A stretch of DNA of 64,000 nucleotides from Diogma glabrata. Taxonomy: Eukaryota; Arthropoda; Insecta; Diptera; Cylindrotomidae. The translations under genes and the position numbers were made by a program. Below, one piece after another: positions 37,225-47,826 of the stretch (the first letter of the stretch is position 1; each line of letters opens with the position of its first letter). The stretch spans positions 282,808,412 through 282,872,411 of the forward strand of contig OY856186.1 of the NCBI GenBank assembly GCA_963693315.1, in the 5' to 3' direction. Below the pieces are notes generated by a model. That model was given only the letters and a program-made list of their open reading frames with translations. It had not been told where the DNA came from and did no database searches.

Positions 37225-37560
37225 TGTTGTGTAGCACAACATTATGTTATGCAACGGAATATATAAATAAACCTTTAGCTTTCTAATTAACCTGAAATTA
37301 TAAATACATTTAAATACATTTTTAGTACATAAGTTATTAATGTACTAATTAGATATTTAAGGAGAATTTTAATTGAAAAGCATTCAGAATTGATCTGATG
37401 ATCAAATAATAAACATCTCAAAATAAATATTTATTTAATTTTGTAACAATTAAACTTTTGAAAAATAAATTAAACAAAAGAAAGTTTTTATATAATAAAT
37501 GTTTTACTATTCATTTTGTGAAACTATTTTGTGTTTTGTGAACGACGACCACCCACAACA
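37225..37560 (+). repeat. 5' LTR, 336 bp
   Basis: Starts TGTTGTGTAGCACAAC and ends CCACCCACAACA. Contains a TATATAAATAAA promoter/poly(A)-like string near 37260. It differs from the 3' LTR by about two substitutions and a 6-base deletion near 37526. Confidence 0.95.
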
Positions 37561-37576
37561 CTGGTGACAGCGGAAA
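37561..37576 (+). promoter_or_regulatory. Primer-binding site candidate
   Basis: CTGGTGACAGCGG directly follows the 5' LTR. TGG one base after the LTR is the usual start of a tRNA primer-binding site. I cannot assign the tRNA without a comparison. Confidence 0.55.
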
Positions 37577-38551
37577 AACGCTATAAAAATAGTTAAAACA
37601 AATGTTTAAACTAAAAATGCAATTATATAGTAAAAAAAACTAAAAACAATCTCTGTGTAAATTCAATTAAAAAAAAATTAAATAATGTACGTATTCTTAA
37701 TAAACGTACATATTTCATAATTGAACTCAGTATGAGGAAAAACGTTTCTAAATTTTACCGAAATAATATGAACAGTTAAACTTAAAACCTAAATGAAATT
37801 ATTTAGTGGTTAAAATAATAATTAAGAACCATTTATTCTACTACAAACATTCTTAAATACAACAAATAAATCAAATTTTGAAAACGCTGATTTTCAATAC
37901 ATAATAATCCAAATAAATATCAAAATTATAAAATATAATTCTTTATTTTGCAATCACAAACATTAAACATATTTGATCAAACGGTCGTGTTAAAATATAA
38001 ATTGTGATTCCTAATTATAATTATCTAAACTAAGTGAAAAAACTATTGAAAAATAAAATTTGTTAATTACAAAATTTGTTAATAAAAATAAAATCTATTA
38101 TGATTTTAATTACTATACATTATCTGTAAATATTAAATAATTAGATCAACAGTAAATTAAATAAAAAATTCATCCAAACAAAACTAAAATAATCATCTAC
38201 ATTGATAAAAATCACTCAACAATCAAATTATGTACCAAGGAAAACCAAGGATAAATAAACGGATAATTACGTCATCATTGAATTAAAATAAAACAAGTAA
38301 GAAACAACAGCCAATAAATAAATTTTGATTTATGTTAAAAAAAAAGTAGAAATTATATTAAACAATTTTTCATAAATTTTTTATTCAATTAAATATTTTT
38401 CTCATAGTTAGATATATATTTTTGTTTAGACTTGTTTTTCTCCTATATATAATATAACGGTCACAGTTTTAAACAATTAAAGTCAGTGATTATTGACTTT
38501 GTTCAATTATAATGTTTTTTCTTTCGATTTTATGAACATTTTTAAAATTAA
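37577..38551 (+). other. Gypsy leader (untranslated)
   Basis: About 975 bp of very AT-rich sequence without long open frames between the primer site and gag. Long leaders are common in this superfamily. Confidence 0.6.
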
Positions 38552-39625
38552 TTGTTTTTTCAAATGTCTGATGACGAAAACAACCAATCTGACAATTTAT
38601 TAAAACTAAGAAGTGGAAATACTATTAAAAAAGCATCAAACTTCGATTTTTCTTTAAACGTTGAAAGAAAAGAAACGGCAGAAGTAAACGAACAACATTT
38701 TCCAAATATGACAAATTTAAACATATCGGAAACTTTAAAACTTATTTCTCCATTTGATGGAACTCCTTCCCAACTTCATCAATTTATTCAATGTAGTAAT
38801 TTAGTGTTTGATGAACTACATATTAATCAACATAAAAAATTTTTACAATTAATGAAAAAGTTATTGGTTGGTATTGCATACGATGAAACCGTTAAACATT
38901 TAGAATATGATAGTTGGACGGATCTAAAAAACGATTTAATAAACAGGTTCACAGAAATTAGATCCAAACTTGAAATTTTGCATGAATTAAATACAATTAA
39001 ACAAAAACATAATGAAACGGCTAAATCATATGGTAGTAGAATACAGATTCTTTTAGCACAATTAAATGAATTGTGTATTGTGGAAGCAGGTAGAGATTCG
39101 AAGAAAACTGTTGAACTGTTGAACGGTCAAACAGCATTAATCGCTTTTCAAGAAGGATTAAACTCAAATATTCGAATGTTAGTCAAATCAATCAATTGTA
39201 AAACGCTTAAGGAATCTATATCTAAAGCTTGCGAAGAAGAATCACTTTACAACCGACATTATAATTTAGCTTTGGTAAAATGCCAACTTTGTGAAAAACT
39301 TGGCCATTTAGCGAATAATTGTTATAAATTAAAACTTGTGCAAGCGTCTTTTGAAAAAAGAACATCACATTCTGTTTCAGAAAATTCTGATAGACCTAAA
39401 TCAATTCGCAATTTCAATATAAATTGTGCATACTGTAAAAAATCGGGTCATCATATAAACAACTGTTTTAAAAGAAAAAATGCTGAGATTCAAAAAAATA
39501 ATATTGCACAAACCAATTCTCCGTCTTTAAATAAAATAGAGTTAGTTAAAACGGATGATTCAAAAAACCTAATGGGGCTCAACCAGTCTACGTCGATGAA
39601 AGCTGTGCGAGCCAAATGTCTTTAA
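38552..39625 (+). CDS. gag: Gag-like protein with two zinc knuckles
   Basis: 357 residues. The middle resembles retrotransposon capsid (FDGTPSQLHQFIQCSNLVF near 65-85; LKNDLINRFTE; LNTIKQKHNETAKSYGSRI). Two perfect CX2CX4HX4C knuckles lie at residues about 244-257 (CQLCEKLGHLANNC) and 292-305 (CAYCKKSGHHINNC) for RNA binding. It makes the virus-like particle shell. The stop at 39623-39625 lies just after a slippery heptamer that would send ribosomes into pol. The start ATG at 38552 is a reading-frame choice; another ATG (Met5) follows closely. Confidence 0.85.
   Translation: MFFQMSDDENNQSDNLLKLRSGNTIKKASNFDFSLNVERKETAEVNEQHFPNMTNLNISETLKLISPFDGTPSQLHQFIQCSNLVFDELHINQHKKFLQLMKKLLVGIAYDETVKHLEYDSWTDLKNDLINRFTEIRSKLEILHELNTIKQKHNETAKSYGSRIQILLAQLNELCIVEAGRDSKKTVELLNGQTALIAFQEGLNSNIRMLVKSINCKTLKESISKACEEESLYNRHYNLALVKCQLCEKLGHLANNCYKLKLVQASFEKRTSHSVSENSDRPKSIRNFNINCAYCKKSGHHINNCFKRKNAEIQKNNIAQTNSPSLNKIELVKTDDSKNLMGLNQSTSMKAVRAKCL
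39562..39568 (+). promoter_or_regulatory. -1 ribosomal frameshift site (A AAA AAC)
   Basis: The heptamer AAAAAAC is in the gag phase X XXY YYZ (tcA AAA AAC). A shift by -1 enters exactly the pol frame, which is open from 39568 through the first pol ATG at 39616. A 5-bp stem (GGCTC at 39576-39580 with GAGCC at 39609-39613) starts 7 bases downstream and could stimulate pausing. Confidence 0.7.
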
Positions 39626-42357
39626 TTTCTTCAAGTTCGACAATTTTTCATACTTTTTCAAAATACCTGATGACTTGGTTTTCATTTTTGACACATGACT
39701 TATTTCTAGGTAAGACTTCTTATATGCTGAAACCGAATTTTTTATATATTTTGCCAATTATTGTGGTTTTTTTTATATTTGGTTTTCAAGTTTTTTCTGT
39801 TTTACCTTCTTTTGTCATGGTTTTAATATTATTAATAATAATAATTTTTTTGAAAACTCGGGAAATCAGTTTTTCAATTTTTAATTTTTTTTTGAATAAA
39901 TTAGGATCAAAAAGATTTTACACTTTAATAGCATTAAATAATCTCGACATTGTTCCAATCAATATAAACTTGCAACCCGATCGCGAATTAAAATTTTTAC
40001 TTGATACAGGTGCAAGTATTAGTATTATTAAAAAAGGATCAATTAATGGCGAAGTTTTATGCTACCCTGATGAAAAATGTAAAATCACAGGTATCTCCTC
40101 AAATCCTTTTTGGACATTAGCTAAATGTTATGGAGAAATTATACTTGATGTTGACCACAAGATTTCTCAGACATTTCAGTTAGTAGATAATAATTTTCCA
40201 ATTTCTTGTGATGGCATATTGGGAAAAGATTTCCTTGAACAAAATCGTTGCATTATTGATTATGCACAAAATTTTTTAACAGTATCTTGTAAAACAAAAA
40301 ACTTTAAGTTTGTTTTAAAACAGAATACTCAATTGCCACGCAAATCTATTGCTGGTCGTACAGAAAAAGTGGTCGGACTAGTTTTCCCTGGTATTAATGA
40401 TGGGGAATATTTTTGTAACACCAACAAATCCTCTGAATCTTTATATTTAGCCAACTCATTAATAAAAATAAATAATCAAATTGGTTATACCTCGATATTA
40501 AATTCAGGAGATGATGAATTAATTTTAGAAGATATAGATATAGTTTTGGAGCCATTGGACAATTTCAACATATACAATTTTTCCCATAAATGGGACAACA
40601 CTTTAACAAATAGGTTGAATACTATCGAATCTACAATTTTAAAAGAAAACATGAATGATGAAGAATATTTATCTATGATCAACATATGTAAGGAGTATAA
40701 CGACATTTTCCTACTTGATGGTGATAAATTGTCGACAACTAATGCTATTTCTCATTCAATTCCGATTCATCAAGATATTAAACCAATATACAAGAGGCAA
40801 TATAGGTTACCAGAGTCAATTAAACCTGAAATTGATAAACAGATAGACCAAATGTTGAGCGATGGAATAATAGAGCCATCTAATTCTCCATGGAATTTTC
40901 CATTATTAATAATCCCAAAAAAATCGGATGATCTGAATAAACAAAAATGGCGTATTGTTATTGATTTCAGAAAGCTTAACGAAGCAACGACGAATGATGT
41001 ATTTCCATTACCTAATATTATTGACATACTAGATCAATTAGGAAACTCAACATACTTTTCATCAATAGACATGGCAAATGGTTACCATCAAGTTCCACTC
41101 GATCCAAAGGATAAACCAAAAACAGCGTTCAGTACTCAAAAAGGTCATTACCAATATTTAAGAATGCCACAAGGACTAAAAGGGGCACCTGCGACGTTTC
41201 AACGTCTCATGAATAATGTTCTGACAGGTTTGAATGGAATCAAGTGTTTGGTTTACCTCGACGATATTATTATTTATGGAAGAAATCTAAAGGATCATAA
41301 TAATAAATTGATAGAAGTTTTTAACAATCTCCGGTTATATAACCTAAAACTAAATTTGAGTAAATGCCATTTTCTAAAAAAAGAAATCAGTTTCCTTGGC
41401 CATGTAGTTTCCAATTACGGCATTCGACCCGATCCAAAAAAATTTGAAGTTGTAGTTAATTATCCTGTTCCGAAAACTGCAAAAGATATTAAATCATTTA
41501 TTGGCTTTGCGGGCTATTATAGGCGGTTTATTCCCAATTTTTCTCATATTGTGTCGCCACTTTTACGATTGTTGAAAAAAAATTCTACTTTCAAATGGGA
41601 TGCATTTTGTGACCAAGCTTTCGAAGAACTTCGCAAACTTTTAATCTCATCACCCATCTTGCAATACCCTAACTATGAAAAAGAATTTCACATTACTTGT
41701 GATGCAAGTAATTTGTCCTTAGGCGCATTTTTATCTCAACTTAACAATAATATAGATCTACCCATAGCTTATGCAAGTCGAACACTTAATTCAGCAGAAA
41801 AAAATTATGCTACAGTTGAAAAAGAGCTATTAGCGATTGTTTGGGGAATCGAACAGTTCCGCCCATATGTTTTTGGCAGACACTTTATTATAATAACTGA
41901 TCACAAGCCACTAAAGTGGCTGTGGAATATTAAAAACCCTTCATCACGGTTAACACGTTGGCGATTAAAGTTGGAATCATATGATTTTGAGGTACGTCAC
42001 ACTCCTGGTAAAACAAATAATGTTGCAGATGCACTCAGTCGCATTTCAATGGACACTGATAAGAACATAAATGTTGTAACTCGTGCTCAAGCTAAGAATA
42101 ATGAAGATAAAATGATCGATATGTCTGTGTCGAATGACGAAATAAACGAAGATTTGCAAAATAATTCAAATATTGTAGAGATTACTTCAGAAACCGATAT
42201 AAATTCTGTTATTTCTCAATTCCATGATGGACCATTTGGTGGACATCAAGGAATAAATCGTACCTACAACCGCATGAAGTGCTATTTCAATTTTAAAAAT
42301 ATGTTTAACCGAATCAAAGATTATATTAATTCATGTAAAAGTTGCCAGATAAATTAA
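39616..42357 (+). CDS. pol: Pol: protease, RT, RNase H, N-terminal integrase
   Basis: Residues about 41-80 are strongly hydrophobic, an unusual insert between gag and protease. Protease active site LLDTGAS is at 128-134. RT runs from about 395 to 640, with the conserved WRIVIDFRKLNEAT block, SSIDMANGYHQVPL, and catalytic YLDD at 547-550. RNase H starts with TCDAS (Asp696) and has the ATVEKELLAIVWG Glu region and DHKPLKWL. The integrase zinc module has His870, His877 and a C-x-x-C pair near the end (SCKSCQ). The frame then meets TAA at 42355-42357, while the same frame continues as the integrase core, so this copy's polyprotein is cut short. Confidence 0.92.
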   Translation: MSLISSSSTIFHTFSKYLMTWFSFLTHDLFLGKTSYMLKPNFLYILPIIVVFFIFGFQVFSVLPSFVMVLILLIIIIFLKTREISFSIFNFFLNKLGSKRFYTLIALNNLDIVPININLQPDRELKFLLDTGASISIIKKGSINGEVLCYPDEKCKITGISSNPFWTLAKCYGEIILDVDHKISQTFQLVDNNFPISCDGILGKDFLEQNRCIIDYAQNFLTVSCKTKNFKFVLKQNTQLPRKSIAGRTEKVVGLVFPGINDGEYFCNTNKSSESLYLANSLIKINNQIGYTSILNSGDDELILEDIDIVLEPLDNFNIYNFSHKWDNTLTNRLNTIESTILKENMNDEEYLSMINICKEYNDIFLLDGDKLSTTNAISHSIPIHQDIKPIYKRQYRLPESIKPEIDKQIDQMLSDGIIEPSNSPWNFPLLIIPKKSDDLNKQKWRIVIDFRKLNEATTNDVFPLPNIIDILDQLGNSTYFSSIDMANGYHQVPLDPKDKPKTAFSTQKGHYQYLRMPQGLKGAPATFQRLMNNVLTGLNGIKCLVYLDDIIIYGRNLKDHNNKLIEVFNNLRLYNLKLNLSKCHFLKKEISFLGHVVSNYGIRPDPKKFEVVVNYPVPKTAKDIKSFIGFAGYYRRFIPNFSHIVSPLLRLLKKNSTFKWDAFCDQAFEELRKLLISSPILQYPNYEKEFHITCDASNLSLGAFLSQLNNNIDLPIAYASRTLNSAEKNYATVEKELLAIVWGIEQFRPYVFGRHFIIITDHKPLKWLWNIKNPSSRLTRWRLKLESYDFEVRHTPGKTNNVADALSRISMDTDKNINVVTRAQAKNNEDKMIDMSVSNDEINEDLQNNSNIVEITSETDINSVISQFHDGPFGGHQGINRTYNRMKCYFNFKNMFNRIKDYINSCKSCQIN

Positions 42358-43242
42358 GTTTCTAAAAATACTAAAATGCCAATGGTCATTACTGACACTT
42401 CATCACAACCATTTGAACGAGTTGCATTAGACATTGTAGGACCAATAAGCCCCATTACTGTAAATGGTATTTCTTATATTCTAACGATGCAAGACGATTT
42501 GATAAAGTATAGTATCGCAATACCACTACCTAATCAAGAAGCCGAAACCGTCGCTCGTGCATTCGTTGAACAATTTATTTGTGTTTACGGTGCTCCGACA
42601 TCGATACTGACAGATCAAGGTAGTAATTTTTTAAGCAAACTATTTACAAATGTTACACGTCTTTTCAAAATTAATAAAATGAAAACATCCCCATATCATC
42701 CACAAACGAATGGAGCTCTGGAAAAAAGTCATCTAAATCTTGCAAATTATCTACGAAATTACACAAATTTAGATAAAAACGATTGGGATAATTGGATTCC
42801 ATATGCTATGTTTTGTTATAATAGTACACCACATAGTGTGACTAAATTTATGCCTTATGAATTATTATTTGGTCATAAACCTATCATTCCATCGTCATTT
42901 CTAAAAACCATTCAACCACTATATAATTATGATGATTACGTTAAACAATTAAACTTTAAAATGCAAAACTCTTTTGACATAGCAAAATCTAATATAGTTA
43001 ATTCTAAAGAACGATCTAAAATTTTATATGATAATTCTATCAACCCTACGAAATTTATTCAAGGTGAATTAGTTTTATTAAAAAATGAAAATCGTAAAGG
43101 AAAACTTTCTCCATTGTGGTTAGGACCTTATAAAATTAATGAAATCTTAACAGAAGAAAATTCAATAATTGAGATTGGAAAAACATTAGAGACAGTTCAT
43201 AATAATCGATTGAAAAAATTCAAAAACGAATTCGATATTTAA
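42358..43242 (+). pseudogene. Integrase core of the gypsy pol, behind a stop codon
   Basis: Same frame as pol after the TAA at 42355-42357; the longest ATG frame is 42376-43242 (288 residues). It has the full D,D-35-E triad: Asp19 (ALDIVGPI), Asp80 (ILTDQGSNF) and Glu116 (TNGALEKSH), counted from that ATG. The C-terminal part has GELVLLKNENRKGKLSPLW and LGPYKI, the GPY/F module of Ty3/gypsy integrases. Without translation through the stop it would lack the zinc module, so this copy probably needs help from another. Confidence 0.88.
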
Positions 43243-43541
43243 TTATGTACAGAAATAAAGAAAAACAAATTTGTACAAATTTATATAATAAATATATGTA
43301 TAAGAACTTTGTATTATATTTTTTTTCAAAATAAAAAAAATTTATAATTGTCTTATAATTTAGTTAAAATTCATATAAGAAATATATTACTATTTTGAAT
43401 TATTAAAAGTTTATTCTAGTTTAAAAAAAAATATATAAAATAAATTTGAAATAATTTTTATAAAATGAAATTAAACTTTAATAGTTCTAGTTATATATAT
43501 AATTTTTCTATTTCTATATAATCTATTTATATTAATCTTAT

Positions 43542-43552
43542 GGGTGGAGGGG
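43542..43552 (+). promoter_or_regulatory. Polypurine tract
   Basis: GGGTGGAGGGG immediately before the 3' LTR, the expected plus-strand primer. It is interrupted by one T. Confidence 0.75.
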
Positions 43553-43894
43553 TGTTGTGTAGCACAACATTATGCTATGCAACGGAATATATAAATAAAC
43601 CTTTAGCTTTCTAATTAACCTGAAATTATAAATACATTTAAATACATTTTTAGTACATAAGTTATTAATGTACTAATTAGATATTTAAGGAGAATTTTAA
43701 TTGAAAAGCATTCAGAATTGATCTGATGATCAAATAATAAACATCTCAAAATAAATATTTATTTAATTTTGTAACAATTAAACTTTTGAAAAATAAATTA
43801 AACAAAAGAAAGTTTTTATATAATAAATGTTTTATTATTCATTTTGTGAAACTATGGTTCTTTTGTGTTTTGTGAACGACGACCACCCACAACA
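43553..43894 (+). repeat. 3' LTR, 342 bp
   Basis: Almost identical to the 5' LTR: about two substitutions (for example TTATGCTATGC for TTATGTTATGC) and 6 extra bases (GGTTCT near 43857). Near-identity implies a recent insertion. Confidence 0.95.
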
Positions 43895-46800
43895 CTATTA
43901 CACAACACATTTTATTAAAAAAAAAAAACAAAAAAAAAGTACAAAATTTGTTAAATAAATTTGTAAATGTTCAACATTTTCGTAAAATTAGATTAATCGA
44001 TTAATAATTTTTTTGTTCGATTAATCGAACAATTTGCGAAATGATCAATTAATCGAACAATCGATTAATCTAACCATGCCCTAATGGTAAGCTGCTTAAT
44101 AAATATAAAGCTTTATCAAGCTCATTAAAAAAATCTGGTATTTTTACTGCCAGAATTAGAAGTAAAAAAAACAAAACTTCTACCTCATATACAACCTCAG
44201 CAACTACCTCATTTTCTTCATCTAATATCGGTATATAGTAATTTGACATAATTAATATTTTACTGTAAAAAGGAAGTATGTAATTAAACATTTTCAGATG
44301 ACAACCAAGATTCCACGACAAATTCAAACCAATGTATTGAAAAAGAATGGCTTCAAAGCCGAAATACACCTTGGGAAACTGTGGAAATAAAATGGAAAAA
44401 CACGTTTCAAATACGACGCTCTGAAGTAAAGGAAAAAAATACCGCAAAATTTTTAACCGATTGGCCCTTGCTAACAAATTCGAATGGTGGACGACTGGTA
44501 ATAATTATTATGATTATAATTATAATTTATAAGGCTAAAATTGTTTGTTTTTTCAGATTGAGATAGATTTCGAGTTAATGTACCCGGAAAAAGCAAACCG
44601 TTTACTTTCGAAGTGGTTGGAAATAGAGGAAACATTAGAAAAAACTTTAAAAAATGTATTGAAATATCCAGCAGGAATAAATTTATTACTAAAATTATCT
44701 TCAAAGCCTGGTAAATTTTGTTTAGTATATATTTTTTTATTAAAACGTGTGGTAAAAAGCAAAGTTTTAATTTTTTTAATTTTAGATTGTAGTGAATTTT
44801 AATTGCTTTTTGTTTCTCAGAATATCGGCGGTATCAGATATGCAAATTGCTCCACTGCATTATTAAGCCGACTAGTAGAAAAAAAATTAATAATATTAAG
44901 TGGAGAGTAAGCATTGGCGACGCATGGAATGCCTTTGCGTTGGAAGTAAATGCTATCGCAGATATTGAAGTTGAAGTCAATAAAAGAAAATCTTTCTGTG
45001 TGGAGAAAAAAATCAATTTTCAACCAATTCTCATAATTATTGGAGATGAAAAAGAAGCAAAATTTGCAGTTGCTGCAGAACAAATTGTATATATTTTCCA
45101 GAGTTTTTTACATGCATTAGACACATGTTTTAAGACTTATTTTGTTCTGCAACTTGAATATCCATTTGAAAATATTAAATTTTGGACCTTTACTCAATTT
45201 TATTTTTTCAATATTATTTTAGAAAGTGAAAAAATTTCAACAGATATTGTTGATTTCATAAATATTTTGGAAAGGCAATAAAAAACAATTTATTTTGAAT
45301 TATTTCGTTACATTTAAATTTATTTTTTTAAATTTTCAATTAAAATGTATAAGTGCTTCATTTGCAAGATTGGTTTACTTACCGTAGAAAAACTTGTTAG
45401 TCATTTGAAATTAGTTCACTGTTTGAAAACAAATGAAAGACTCATATGTAATCAGAACAACTGCTCATCAACTTTTTACAACTTTAAACCATTTAAAAAA
45501 CATATGAAATTGCACAATGACCCAATGACAGAAATGGAAATAGAAGATTCTGCAGAATCAACTATAGCAGAAAGTTTTTCTATTCCCTCAATTATGACCG
45601 CAAAACCACCAAAAATAAGTGGGATTTTTCATGTTGAGAACAAGAGTACTCAGTTAAACACTGATGAAGCCAATCTAATTTTAGAAAAACTTAAGAAATC
45701 AGCTCTATTGTTTGTAACCAAACGGTTTAGTGAAAGTCATTTGACTGCAAAAATTATATGTAAAATAGTGTCGAATATTACAACAGATATAATTAATGTT
45801 ATATTTGAAAATTACTTAGATTTGCTAAAACCTGTCTTAGATGAAAAGAATTTCGAAATTTTACAACAAATCAACTCTTCGTTCTCCGAGATTTTTTGTG
45901 AATGCAAAACAGAATATTTACTTGTAAAATCTTTGACGGAAAAGAGTATGTATGTTGAGCCCAAAAGATTTATTATTTCTAATACAGTTAAGCCAATTTA
46001 TAAAAATGGTAAATGCACGTTGGATCGAAAAATTATTGGAGGAGTTTTAATGCCAATTGAACATCAAATAAAATGTTTTTTCGAACAACCTAACATTTTG
46101 TTTGAGACTATTAATCACACACAAAACTTGACAAACACAATGAATTCACAGCACGGAAAAAAGGAAAACTTTGTTCAGGGAAGGTTATGGAAAGAACGAA
46201 CAAAAAATTTTAAGAATGGAGAAATTTTATTACCAATTATGATTTATTATGATGATTTTGAAACTGGAAACAATTTGGGAAGTCACGCCGGAAATAATGC
46301 TATTGGCGCATTTTATTATCATTTTCCAACGTTACCAGAACAAACCACCTCTATAGAGAATATTTTTGTTGCAATGTTAATGAAAAGTATATATTTTAAG
46401 CAATTTACTTTATCACAAACTCTTTCTGAATTTTTAAATGTTTTAAAAAGATTGGAATCTGGCATTGAAATCAGAACTTCTAATGGCAATTTGAATGTTC
46501 ACTTTTTAGTTGGATTGTTTATTGGTGATAATTTAGCTCTAAATAATTTACTTGGATATTCTGGATCTTTTTCCCATAATTTCTATTACAGAACGTGTAA
46601 GATGGAAAAATCAGAAGCTTGCAAAGCCGTGAAAGAAAATATAAATCATTTTAGGAATTTGGAAAATTATAATTGTGATCTTAAAATTGGAGATTACAAA
46701 AATACTGGAATCAAAACAAATTCTATATTGAACTCTTTAAAAACCTTTCATGTTACTCAAAATTTATATCAAGGCATAATGCATTACTGTTTTGAAGGTT

Positions 46801-47501
46801 GCATTAAATTTGGTCTTTTAGAAAGTCTTGACTATTTAATTAACCTAAAAAAATATTTTTCATGTTGAACAAAAGACTAAATACATTTGATTACGGTGAG
46901 ATTGAATTTCAAAGCAAACCACCAGGAAACATACGAGCTGAACATATTAAAACTAAACGATTGCATTTTTCAGCAAGAGAATGTTATTGTTTTTTAAAAT
47001 TTATCACTCTTTTAGTTGGAGAATTCGTTCCAAAAGAAGATAACGTTTGGAAATATCTACTTAAATTAAGAGAAATGGTTGATTACATATTGAAAGATAG
47101 TTTTTCTTCTATGGAAATAAATTGTTTAAAACAAATCATTGAAGAACATCATATTGCTTTTTTAAAATGTTTTAATAATCAAAATCTAAAGCCCAAACAT
47201 CATTTTCTTACCCATTACGGTTCTATAACAGAGATGGTTAGTCCATTGAAAATTTTATCTTGCATGAGACATGAGAGTAAGAATAAAAGTTTAAAGGAGT
47301 ACGCAAAAGTTAGTTTTTCGAGAGTGAACTTGGAATATTCAATAGCAAAAAAGTTCTGTTTCAAATTTGCAAATGAAATACTTTGCAGACGTAATATTTT
47401 TGGAAACATTCAAATGTCCAAAATTACTGAAATAAAAGTTAAAGATTTAGAATATTACTCAGTAGCTATTAGTTTTCCTTTTGATACAAATGTTAAAGTA
47501 A

Positions 47502-47826
47502 GACTGTGTTCCAATCCATGCTAATTAGTACTAAAATTCTAAATTGAAATAGTCAAAAATTTAGTTGACTATTTCCGCCATTTAATTCTAAATTTTTATG
47601 CCTTATATAAACATATAATATAGCTACTCAATATTTTATATTGAAATCTCCTCATCGGACAGACCGTATATAATTCTAGTTTTTAACATTAAATGAAAAA
47701 ACAAACAAAACAATGTTTAACTGTCAATTTAGAATATATTTGAATTGGAACGATGAAATTGCCAATTTGACAGTTTTAGTACAATTTAGAATTTTGGTAC
47801 TGAATAGCATGGATTGGAACACAGTC
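47502..47826. mobile_element. Harbinger-like MITE inside transposase ORF, 325 bp
   Basis: Ends GACTGTGTTCCAATCCATGC and, inverted, the same 20 bases; similarity continues through AAAATTCTAAATTG. TAA flanks both sides (47499-47501, 47827-47829). The transposase frame resumes in phase immediately after, if one TAA copy is counted. Confidence 0.85.

Larger units (their letters stand above)
37225..43894 (+). mobile_element. Ty3/gypsy-type LTR retrotransposon, 6.67 kb
   Basis: Two near-identical LTRs (37225-37560, 43553-43894) begin TGTTGTG and end CACAACA, flanked by CTAT on both sides (37221-37224, 43895-43898). Order: LTR, long leader, gag, pol (PR, RT, RNase H, integrase), purine tract, LTR. 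There is no env-like frame between integrase and the 3' LTR. The domain order PR-RT-RH-IN is the Ty3/gypsy order. Gag and pol are in different frames with a -1 slippery site between them. One in-frame stop interrupts pol. The insertion is in the 3' UTR of the truncated LINE. Confidence 0.95.
36286..44083. mobile_element. hAT-like element in SAM gene exon 5 (expanded)
   Basis: Ends TAGGGCATGGTTGATTAATC and, inverted, TAGGGCATGGTTAGATTAATC; flanks are a perfect 8-bp ATGGTAAG (36278-36285, 44084-44091). Native sequence is only 36286-about 36495 and about 43926-44083, dense in CGATTAAT repeats, so it is a short non-autonomous element. A truncated LINE, and inside it a gypsy retrotransposon, account for the rest. 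Confidence 0.88.
34718..45281 (+). pseudogene. SAMD3-like SAM-domain gene of the CACTA-like element, 8 exons
   Basis: Exons by splice signals: up to 34955, 35583-35707, 35764-35904, 35985-36191, 36247-36285 plus 44092-44230 (split by a hAT-type insertion), 44298-44497, 44557-44710, 44821-45281. Every intron is GT-AG and all phases join. Exons 1-2 encode a SAM-like fold (KYKMEKYFIYLK, then LKPLKKIDLKDMFGKDI). Exons 3-5 carry FLKNDDTGSFLQLRYEENN and FSKKPRPNGK; exon 8 carries FQPILIIIGDEKEAKF and ALDTCFKTYFVLQ. This order resembles SAMD3-like proteins that often accompany CACTA-like transposases in invertebrates (recalled family knowledge). The first exon has no in-frame ATG back to a stop at 34715, so the start exon is missing or unseen. 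The 7.8-kb insertion in exon 5 must inactivate it unless spliced out. Confidence 0.65.

Noticed and set aside
43243..43541. Possible env gene of the gypsy element
   Set aside because: Only about 300 bp of AT-rich sequence without an open frame remain between integrase and the purine tract.
44070..44477. 135-codon minus-strand frame
   Set aside because: Antisense to SAM gene exons 5-6 with well-formed splice sites on plus.
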